NCBI GenBank assembly: GCA_030141605.1
Contig: JAQGDQ010000206.1
Coordinates: forward strand, 95,001 to 140,000
DNA from: Tubiluchus corallicola
Lineage: Eukaryota; Priapulida; Priapulimorpha; Priapulimorphida; Tubiluchidae
Direction: 5' to 3'
DNA length: 45,000 bases
The position numbers and the translations under genes were made by a program. The first letter of the stretch is position 1, and each line of letters opens with the position of its first letter. The notes under the pieces are model-generated. The model did no database searches. It was not told the DNA's origin and saw nothing but the letters and a program-made list of their open reading frames with translations. Below are positions 36,911 through 45,000 of this stretch, one piece after another.

Positions 36911-37225
36911 TTACGGTGCCTGAAGAGTAGCGAGTTTTCTCACTACGGGCCAGGTAACACGCCAAGTAACTCGTGAGCGTGTTCAGACTAGACAGCAAAA
37001 TTTCCTGTGAGTTACTCTCCGACACTAAGATGTGCTGACACTCAGTTCTCTGTTCAGTATGAGAAGTGTCGAGAGTAACTCGCCGTGGCGTTCGCACTAG
37101 ATAGTTAATCACCTCGCAACTACTGTCGGAGAGTTTGCAAAACTTGCTGACAGTAACTCACGAAGCAGTTCACACTTGCGAGTTTGCAGTCAGAGAAAAA
37201 AATCGCTAGTCTGAACGCGCCGTAA
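36911..37225 (+). mobile_element. family D TIR element, one internal unit
   Basis: The left end TTACGGTGCCTGAAGAGTAG and the right end read inverted TTACGGCGCGTTCAGACTAG form termini of about 30 bp continuing into GCGA-TTTTTCTC. The inside contains essentially one 138-bp unit. This compact copy gives the structure from which the larger arrays can be read. No coding capacity. Confidence 0.75.
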
Positions 37226-38465
37226 AGTAGTTATCTTGTCAGACCGTGTTTTAGGACGATTTGTGTAAAATGAGTTAAGATATAAATTTTCAAACGCAAA
37301 AATGTTCATTTAGTTTTTTATATCCGCCCTGTAACCCTTTATATCTCAGTGTAGCAAAGCTAGGAAGACGCTTGCGCTGTACTCTGTATCACCGTAAAAC
37401 CACATTAGATAGACAAGAAAACGAAACGGCCATTTTATAACTGCCCGACTGCGTTATTAACCGCAAAATTGAGTTACGACTTTACTCGATTCAAGTAAAG
37501 CTGCACGACTAATCCGTTACTTGTGTAAGAGTATTTCTGTTTAAGCCTTTACTACTAGCGGAACGCGTGCGAAAGCGCCATTTTGATCTGTGTTTCGTCT
37601 AAAAAACTAGTTTTTTTTTGGTTGTAAGTTTTAGGAATTCATGAGTGAAACCTGAATTTTGACGGTTGAATTGTTTAAAAAAATATTTTAAAAATTAACA
37701 ATTTTCACCCAATTCTTATTTGCCGTAGGCGTAGGGTTATATCACCAAACAAGATTAAACAAAGTTACACGAAGATTTTTTCTTCCATTTGCTATTCAGT
37801 GCGTGTAGCAGAGATGCTCGATCTGTTGATATAACGCGGACCCTCTGGTCCACATTTTTTCGGATGCGGATGCGGAACCACACAGCTTTCCGAGTCGCGG
37901 ATTCGGCCTATTTTTTAACTATTGAGTGGCAGATTCGGCCTGAAAGCTGGAATGTTAAGTTTTCTGAAAGCTTATTCGAGTTTTTTTCCATGCGTAAATC
38001 AAAAACATGCATAAGCAGTTATTGAATAGGCGGCTTTATGCGTAAAATAACTCTCACAGTTCTCAATCAAGCTCTATCAACGTCTCCGCTTCAGAAACAA
38101 TTATTAGTTTTTTTTTGGGACGGATCCGCGGTGCGGATCAACTTAATTATGGTATACAATACGCGGATTTTACGCAGTCGTAGAACTACCCCTAGTGAAC
38201 CTAAAGCAAGTGGATCTGCGATTCTCGTACGTGTAACCCATTTACACGTCGCACTTTTCTTTTGACACTAATTAAACAAAAAAACAACTTTGAAGGCTCC
38301 TCAACTGCTCGTAATAGTATACCTTAGCTGAAAGCACGTCCAAAGTCTGAAATTTGTAAGTGTTTGTTGTGCGTGGATACCGGGGTCTTCTACACGTTTT
38401 CGTGCTATTTACAAAAATTGGAATAAAATTAAGTAGAACGGAAGGAGTTTACCAATTCCCTGCAC
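37226..38465. other. no gene recognised
   Basis: Contains a GCGGAT-rich stretch (37835-38190) with loosely inverted parts that may be another transposon. Frames at 37789-38265 have no motif I recognise. Confidence 0.4.
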
Positions 38466-38469
38466 TATT

Positions 38470-39030
38470 TAATTACCCTAACCCTAAAGTATTTAAGTAC
38501 GCGAACCCCATCCCCAAGCCTAACTGTAAACAAATTAATTACCCTAACCCAACTTTAACCCTAGCCTTAATACTTAGCCTAACCCTAACCCTAATACTAA
38601 CCCTAAACCTAATACTAACCCTAACCCTAATCCTAGCCCTAACCCCAATGTTAACCCTAACCCTAACTTTAGTTACATTACCCAACCCTGACTTTAACCC
38701 TAGCACAACACAACACAACCTAACCCAAACCCTAACCTTAGTAAGCTCCACTAACTATTTTCTTGTGTGTGGGAAGTTGTAGACTTTAGCCACTAGGCCT
38801 AATGAAAAACCCTAACCTTAACCCTAATACTAACCCTAATCCTAGCCCTAACCCCAATCTTAAGCCTAACCCCAACTTTAGTTACATTACCCACACTATT
38901 TACCAACCCTGACTTTAACCCTACACAGCACTACATGCAACCTAACCCAAACCCTAACTTTAGTAAGCTCCACTAACTAAAATCTTGTGTGTTGGGAGTT
39001 GTAAACTTTAGTCACTAGGCCTAATCATGA
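38470..39030. repeat. degenerate telomere-like (CCCTAA)n block, duplicated with a 222-bp offset
   Basis: Many CCCTAA and near-CCCTAA words. A composite segment that includes TTTAGTTACATTACCCA, CCTAACCCAAACCCTAAC, GTAAGCTCCACTAACTA and CACTAGGCCTAAT occurs twice (GTAAGCTC at 38741 and 38963). The long hydrophobic frames are repeat artefacts. Confidence 0.88.
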
Positions 39031-39219
39031 AAAATGAGACGCCAAAAGCGAATATTTCAAAACAAAATTTAGGCGTTGCGATCAGCATAATTGTTCTATC
39101 AGCATAATTTGTTCCCAGCCGATGATGAAATGTCCACACAAACTTCATTGTACACAATTTTTCTACCATTAATTCAGTCCTTTCTCAAATTCTGATGAGT
39201 TTTTCTTTTTCTTTTACAG

Positions 39220-39457
39220 AAATTCATTAACACAAAAATGGGAATCGTAAAGGATGATATGGCCAGCACCATCTGTGAGAGTGAGGGTGTGGCAAAAGAT
39301 TTTGCAAAGCCTACAGAGGATGCAGCAAAAGATGATGAAAAGCCTAAAACTGAAATTGTGTGGAAGAACGTTATACTCATGGCACTTTTACACATAACAA
39401 TTCCCTATTCACTGTACTTGCTATGCTTCAAAGTAAAAGGATACACTGCCATCTGGG
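39220..39457 (+). CDS. SCD: acyl-CoA delta-9 (stearoyl-CoA) desaturase, first coding exon
   Basis: The acceptor TTTTCTTTTTCTTTTACAG ends at 39219, giving 18 bp of 5' UTR and the ATG at 39238; a 5' UTR intron must lie upstream. It encodes 73 residues plus one base, ending YTAIW-G, with the donor GTACGT at 39458. Residues 1-40 are a charged cytosolic N-terminus, then IVWKNVILMALLHI and a first membrane helix (about 43-64). The segment aligns with vertebrate SCD around EYVWRNIILM and Y-WLWG. SCD is an endoplasmic reticulum di-iron enzyme that makes oleoyl- and palmitoleoyl-CoA using cytochrome b5. The two-base start of the next exon (G+CA) restores frame exactly. Confidence 0.93.
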
Positions 39458-40552
39458 GTACGTTTTAAGAAACTTAAAATTGTAATTGCATAATTATGCA
39501 GTCATGTGAGGTTATGATGCAACCATCTGATGTTGTAGTTGATTAAAAATTCACGAATAATTTTGTCGTATTGCTGCCACCAATACAAATCAATAATGCT
39601 AGAGCTAAATTAAGCTAATTGTTGTAGCTAGTTAATTTAATTAATGATAATTCAATGTTGGAATGATACTGAAAAAACTAATCGTTGAGATAAATAAACT
39701 GAATTGAATTAAAATTTCGCAAAAATGGATTTTTAATCAAAATATTGTTGCGGAAGCGGTCAAATGATCAACGGCTATGTGTAGAGGAGTAAACCTTCCA
39801 AATCAGGAGTGGAGCCCCGAAGGCGGACCAGTGCAGCATGCTCACTGACTCCGGCAGCTCCTGCAGCCAATCTGGTGCCAAACGTATCGCTCCGCTTTCC
39901 TTTGGACTACACCTGGCAGGAAGAGAGGGGGTTCCTGTTGTCTGGGCAACTCAGGATCTCCATACACACAGGCCACTCCAGTGACAGAAACAACACGGGA
40001 GGCAGCAGTTACGAGTTACTGCTCAGCCACAGTCGACGCTGCAGCTCCACCAATGTGGTCAATAACTGACTCTCTTGGCGCACACTCCATTGTCTTCCGA
40101 GACAGAAGGATGCCAACAACAACATTGTACTGAAAGTGATAATAATAAAAACTTCAAAAACTTCAAAACAGCAAAATTTATTACGCCGAATGACGTGATA
40201 GTAAGATGCCTTAAGCTCAAATACCCAAACTTTCGGCGAACCACTCTTTGCACCATCAGTTTAGAGTAGTGTGAACAGATGTACAGGCCTAGGAATGCAG
40301 TATGAACGTCCCTATAATTGCAACGTCTAAGATCTTGATCAGTTTGTCTACCGTGAATCCGGGGTTAATTGGTTTCTCGCTTAAATCGGTAATCCAAATT
40401 TTCCACTTCATTCCCTTGAAAGCTCCAAGTGGACTTCCTCCCTAATTATATTTTACATGTGGCAAGCTCTACGCCTGATTTGGTCCCACTGCAGTGAAGA
40501 GTGACATTCTGAAACTTTCATGTAGTGGGCTTCGAGTGCTTCTTTGGTCTCT

Positions 40553-41798
40553 TTAAAACACAAAAAAGCCTCCACTTACATAAACTTAAAAACTCGTCTC
40601 GAAATTTTATACTATAGGTTTTACACGTCAAATGTAGACACAGGAAAGTTCAAATGTGACTTAGGTAAGTCAAATGTAGACATAGGAAAGTTCAAATGTG
40701 ACTTAGGTAAGTCAAATGTAGACACAGGAAAGTTCAAATGTGACTTAGGTAAGTCAAATGTAGACACAGGAAAGTTCAAATGTGACTTGGGTAAGTCAAA
40801 TGTAGATGCATTAATTTGAATAAATCGGTAACTAAGTTATTTAAGTGCAAATTAGAAAAAGATAAACCAAAGATAGTGCATCTATTAGTAGGCCTATAAC
40901 GTTGTTATTTTAACTTAGGAGCAATTATTAAATTGAAATTAAAGAAGATTAAATTTAACATCCTTGAACATTAACACCTATCCACATTTGACTTGACATG
41001 TGTCTACATTTGACTTACCAAAAACGCTTAAGATTTCTTGAAAACCATTGTTAACACATTTGAACTACCTAAGTCTACATTTGAGTTACCAAGACACATT
41101 TGAATTACCTAAATCTACATTTGAGTTAACGTAGGTCTACATTTGACTTGTAAAACCTATACTTACGTATTGCCTTTTTGCATGCAGGGCTTGACTCGGC
41201 AGTAACGCTGTGCAAAACTTTAAACTTTAACTTTTAAATTTAACAGTAAATTTAAACTCCCGCGATGACCGTTAGGCGCAGCCATTTTAGTGGTAGGTCA
41301 TTTGAAACAGGTTTAGATAACGTTGCGTGAAGTTTGAAAAAATAATTAGAGCATTCGTAGCACACACGTCACTAACTAAGTAAAGTTTTAAATTATTGTA
41401 TTTTGTCAGTAAGATTAAAAATACATTTTTGGTCAGTGAGTGGCGAATCCTGGAAGGTGAGTCAGCGATATTTTACCAATTATCACAAACATTTTAAATT
41501 ATTATTTCTAGTTACATAAGTGTTTCCAGCAGGTAAGCGAAACATTAAGTAATATAGATTTGCGCGGAAAGTTTTTTGGGACATAATTTAACATTGCCTT
41601 TTCTTCCCCTGATTTATGTTGTGCGTATATGACGTCATGTAATGGCGCGGTCGGAGCAGTATTGCGGGAGATTTAAAATGAAAACAAACAAAAAAAATAT
41701 ATATGTACGATATGTGTATAAAACTGCTGTAAAGTAATGTAATCTTTTAAAGCGATTTTTCGAAAACCTACTTCGGGTGCCCCTTTTCTTGTCCTTGA
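40553..41798 (+). mobile_element. family B copy, interrupted by a TA-flanked element
   Basis: Begins TTTAAAACACAAAAAAGCC, stops at ATTTTATAC before the insert, and resumes CTTACGTATTGCC at 41162. It continues through the family B order to CTTTTCTTGTCCTTGA at 41798. Confidence 0.75.
40615..41159. mobile_element. TA-flanked foldback-like element with 42-bp repeats
   Basis: Inverted termini of about 25 bp with one mismatch: TAGGTTTTACACGTCAAATG on the left and, inverted, TAGGTTTTACAAGTCAAATG on the right. TA lies on both sides (40613-40614, 41160-41161). The left arm holds four 42-bp units starting GTCAAATGTAGACACAGGAA at 40627, 40669, 40711 and 40753, each made of two related 21-bp halves. The right arm (about 40982-41150) carries diverged copies in reverse. 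No transposase; superfamily unknown, TA preference as in Tc1/mariner-type elements. Confidence 0.8.
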
Positions 41799-41969
41799 GG
41801 CCTGAGCTATGTTTGGTGTGAAATACCATGCACGAGACGAATCGGTAATGTATTTAACAATAAAATCATAGACTTCCACGATCTAAACCAATCAAGTTCA
41901 GCAAAACAATACATTCTCTTTGTAGGAACTTTACTACTTAAAGGCAAGGAGTTTGCCTCCATGTGAAAC

Positions 41970-42584
41970 TCTAAAGGATGACAGGATGATTTTTCATTTA
42001 CTACCCCATTTTGAAGTCCGATAAAAAGTATACATTTTAACACAATACTGCAAAAGCGTTTCTGATAATTAAATAATAGATCGAAAACTTAATTAATGGT
42101 GGGCGAGCCCAACTATTGATGACATCACAAACTAACATAATTTTCAACGGCAAAAATATTGCACGAGCGTGTTGTACGTGTTTGCGAAAGAGAAAATTGA
42201 AGTACAGTGCTATTGTAAGATATTCAATGTGTTATACTAAAACTAGGCAAGTTTTAAGATAAATTTTCAAATTTACCGCAGTGCTCACGCATGAGCTGTC
42301 GAACGTGTGTAGTTCGTCACAAACTAACACATCTGAACTGAGAGGTACAGCACCTGTTTTTGTGCAATGCGTTTCCGAAATACAGGCGCTAGTACCCGTC
42401 TAACTAACGAATGACGAAATGCATGTAACAGCAAAGAACTAGTGGCGGGAACAGGAAATTGTGTTTTTGTGGTAATAATTCTTTCCCGTAGGTCATTTTT
42501 GAAAAATAGTATGTTCCTTTCAATATTTGAAAGAGTAGATTATTTTGACCTACTGTTTAAGATCGGCTCTGCTTTATGCTTTAA
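41970..42584 (-). mobile_element. family A copy 4, reverse orientation
   Basis: Starts CTAAAGGATGACAGGATGAT, the inverse of the family A right end. It runs through CTACCCCATTTTGAAGT and ATGTTCCTTTCAATATT and ends GCTTTATGCTTTAA at 42584. Confidence 0.7.
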
Positions 42585-43279
42585 AGAACTGTTTTTTGTG
42601 TTAATAAAATTACTATATTCTATAGTTATTAACTACTATGATGATTTGAACTTAGCTAGGAGTTCTGGGAAAAAAGTTAATGGCAGCCATGTTTAATTAG
42701 ATAATTATAACCTGGCCTGAACCGTATATAGGCCTGTTTTTTGACTATGAATGTGACAGCTTAAAAATATAATTATTAATATCTCACTAACTGCCCTGGA
42801 AAACATTATAGGCGTACAGTTGACTGTCGGTCCTAGAGTTCAATGCTGCCATAAAGAATGTTGCACAATAATCCTTTTCATAGTTTCGTTGTGCGCAGGC
42901 GCAGTTATTGTAGGTCAGAAGTTAAGTGTACCACAATAACGCGTCTTAACTACTATCGTCACATGACATGTAGGTAACGCAAAACCATCTGACGCACCAG
43001 TTCAGTACTTCCGTTGTTTTACGTGGACTTTGCTTAATTATGCATTAGTCTGTGCGTAGAGTGGTTTACTAGCAGGATCTTGCTAGGGAACAGGAAGAAA
43101 TAGACCAGGCAAAGTCTTAGCTAGCTGTTAACGCTGTTACTATTACAATAGCATGGCTATAGCGAGGCGTTGTCAAGTGTACACAAATGTGTTGTCCGGT
43201 ACACTTGACCTTTGACATTTCCACGATCATCAGCAGTTTGCGCATACTCATAGTGACGATACCGTGTTTATGTTTTCAG
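42585..43279. other. intron sequence before desaturase exon 2
   Basis: AT-rich intronic DNA with nothing recognisable up to the acceptor. Confidence 0.5.
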
Positions 43280-43410
43280 CATTTTGCTTACACTGGTTTG
43301 GAGGACTTGGGATAACCGCAGGTGCTCATCGGCTATGGTCTCATCGAAGTTACAAAGCAAAATGGCCGCTACGGCTACTACTAGCATTTTGGCAGACTCT
43401 GTGCTTACAG
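43280..43410 (+). CDS. SCD: acyl-CoA delta-9 desaturase, second coding exon (first histidine box)
   Basis: 131 bp from the acceptor TGTTTTCAG (ends 43279) to the donor GTAATA (43411). After the two bases completing Ala it encodes 43 residues ending LCLQ. It holds the family hallmark GITAGAHRLWSHRSYKAK, including the first iron-binding histidine box H-x4-H (HRLWSH), flanked by membrane-helix residues. The join IW-A-FCLHWFGGLGITAG aligns gap-free with vertebrate SCD. The second and third histidine boxes and the rest of the protein must lie beyond 45000. A frame starting at 43264 reads through the acceptor and is not the true start. Confidence 0.95.
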
Positions 43411-43677
43411 GTAATATACTGTCTTGAACTGTTGCTAAATCAACCTCAAATAATATGTAGTGACCTTCAACTTTGACATATAGACTTAAAAGGAAAGTTG
43501 TGCATACGTGCTGCTCTTTTGTTGCGAATACGTGCTGCGAATTTATTTTATATTCAATGATTATAATTAATCAGTGCGCAGACAATAAGTTGTCTTAATT
43601 CCTTGAACTTTTGATCTTTGCCTTTTGACTATTTGTTTACGTTATCAGCCTATGAAAGGAAAAGAGGCAAACAAATA

Positions 43678-44590
43678 CAGTCAACCGCGGATATAAGGGA
43701 CACTTCTGGACCGGAAAAAACCGTCCCTTATATCCAATGTCCCTTATAGCCGAAGTTGAATCATACCGAGGGTGTATCGAGACCTGTATTTTTCTGTACT
43801 TTTACCCATATTTTTATGGATTATTGCTACACATTCAGTGCAAACGGTTAGTAGGAAGCTCCTTCAGTGATGCGAGATGTACGTGACAGCAGAAACTGAG
43901 CTGTTCGAAGACCGAGTTTGCGAAAAATTGAAGTTAAAAATCTATGAATTTCGCTTTGATCATAGGGTCCCTTATATGCGAGTACCTTATATACAAAGAT
44001 TTTTACATAGGAAAAACGTTGCGAAAAATCGGGACCGGTGTTAGTTTAAACATAATTTATTATAGGATTGGATCAGACAGTTTGAACGACATGATTTAGG
44101 ATCCTCACCACAACAGACTTTATACACTATTTACAAGAACATTTACAGTAAGAATTGACTATAACTACACAAGCTGACAAGTTTTACTACAAGAATACAT
44201 TAGACATTAGTAGAAAATGACGGTTAGAAAATAATGTACGAATATTTATGACTGATGCATTTCATATCAGATAGAAACTATTTAGTACGTAATATAAAGT
44301 CATGTATGCATTGGAATATTTTACAGTTAGCAACTTGGTTAAATTCATCTTTTCCGAATAATAACAACTTCAACAGATCATTAGTTCGTAAGGCAGCTAT
44401 ATTAAGGTTTTCAGGCAGAAGTATTTCATTTAATTCATCAAACATAACAACCCTAGTTTGTTGATACAATGGGCAGTGCAAGAAAAGTTCAACAGACACA
44501 AATCGAAATCCACAGTTACAATTCGGCAACACTGGATGACCGGTGTTGGTGGTCCCTTATAAGCGAGTACCTTATACCCGAGGTTGGCTG
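43678..44590. mobile_element. pogo/Tigger-like TIR element, interrupted by a LINE end
   Basis: Left end CAGTCAACCGCGGATATAAG; inverted right end CAGCCAACCTCGGGTATAAG; TA on both sides (43676-43677, 44591-44592). CAGTCAACC-type ends with TA duplications are typical of pogo-group elements. The interior repeats CCCTTATA words. No transposase frame. It starts 267 bp after desaturase exon 2. Confidence 0.75.
44043..44537 (-). mobile_element. 5'-truncated non-LTR retrotransposon 3' end
   Basis: On the minus strand a frame from about 44532 to 44278 encodes the post-reverse-transcriptase region: C-x-CGF...FLHCPLYQQTR, a leucine-rich stretch and LLKLLLFGKDEF, ending FILRTK. This pattern belongs to jockey/CR1/L2-like elements. 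The 3' UTR continues to 44043. Flanked by the exact 10-bp duplication GACCGGTGTT (44033-44042 and 44538-44547). Confidence 0.8.
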
Positions 44591-44716
44591 TAGACGCTGG
44601 GTGATACTAAAATTGGTGGTAAAACTACTTTGTACGTAATTATTTGATCCAACACCATGAGGCAGCCATTTATATTTTGCCTACAGTGTTACAGGATTAG
44701 TTTTCGATTAAAGGTA

Positions 44717-44734
44717 GGCGGAGAGAGAGAGAGG

Positions 44735-44784
<50 letters not shown>

Positions 44785-44808
44785 GAGAGTGAGAGAGAGA
44801 GGGGGATA

Positions 44809-44849
<41 letters not shown>

Positions 44850-45000
44850 GAGAGAGAAAGAGAGAGCGCGGGAGAGAGACAGAGAAATAGAGCAACACAC
44901 ACAGAGAGAGAAAAGGGAATGATAACGGGAAAGACGAGAAAGGAAGAAAGTAAGAGGGAGCAAGGAGGAGAGTGAGAGAGATTGAGAAAGGGAAGAGGAT
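44717..45000. repeat. (GA)n-rich tract
   Basis: GA dinucleotide repeat with many G-run and AAA interruptions, continuing to the window edge. Frames over it are repeat artefacts. Confidence 0.93.

Larger units (their letters stand above)
39458..43279 (+). other. desaturase intron, repeat-filled
   Basis: A 3.82-kb phase-1 intron from GTACGT to TGTTTTCAG. It contains a GC-rich patch at 39830-40070, a family B copy holding a nested foldback element, and a reverse family A copy. No additional exon is needed: the flanking exons join without a gap against the family. Confidence 0.88.

Noticed and set aside
38360-38782. 140-residue frame of LTLTLIL repeats
   Set aside because: Translation of degenerate CCCTAA repeats.
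43264-43476. Independent small protein starting at 43264
   Set aside because: The frame reads through a canonical acceptor (43279) and donor (43411); only the part between is the desaturase exon.

Overview
This window is animal nuclear DNA. It is AT-rich, packed with microsatellites and transposon remnants, and its only recognisable genes are split by multi-kilobase introns with GT-AG junctions. Two conserved metazoan genes are present in part, pointing away from each other. A p25-alpha/TPPP (tubulin polymerization promoting protein) gene lies on the minus strand, with coding exons at 20281-20489 and 15739-15919. An acyl-CoA delta-9 (stearoyl-CoA) desaturase gene lies on the plus strand, with exons at 39220-39457 and 43280-43410, and runs out of the right edge. 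The species cannot be named from the sequence. The long introns, RTE-type and other non-LTR retrotransposon ends, and many short TIR elements suit a large-genome invertebrate, perhaps marine. The two genes have no evident functional link: one is cytoskeletal, the other belongs to lipid desaturation.

Layout. 1-2.4 kb: a 45-bp minisatellite, an exact 249-bp tandem duplication and a TIR element. 2.9-4.6 kb: two copies of a TTAA-flanked repeat (family B), the second split by a hAT-type MITE with an exact 8-bp target duplication. 5-14.9 kb: microsatellites, a 62-bp satellite, family A copies and an RTE fragment inserted in one of them with a 19-bp target duplication. 15.2-20.5 kb: TPPP, with a hAT MITE 10 bp beyond the exon 2 donor, a piggyBac-like MITE 100 bp before its acceptor and more repeats in the 4.4-kb intron. 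20.6-29.4 kb: a large palindrome, further MITEs, LINE tails and a (CAA/CAG) tract. 29.4-39.2 kb: a cluster of CACGTG E-boxes, a 72-bp repeat, a 138-bp higher-order satellite built from the inside of a TIR element (family D), LINE fragments, a 10-bp/100-bp array and a duplicated telomere-like block. 39.2-45 kb: the desaturase, whose intron holds a family B copy split by a TA-flanked foldback element; after exon 2 comes a pogo-like element split by a LINE end.

The main novelty is structural. Several transposon nests can be resolved to the base (TTAA, TA, 8-bp, 10-bp and 19-bp target duplications). One TIR family has internal 138-bp units present in about one, two and seven copies at three loci, which looks like a transposon caught turning into satellite DNA. 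I found no operon, CRISPR array, RNA gene or undescribed enzymatic system.
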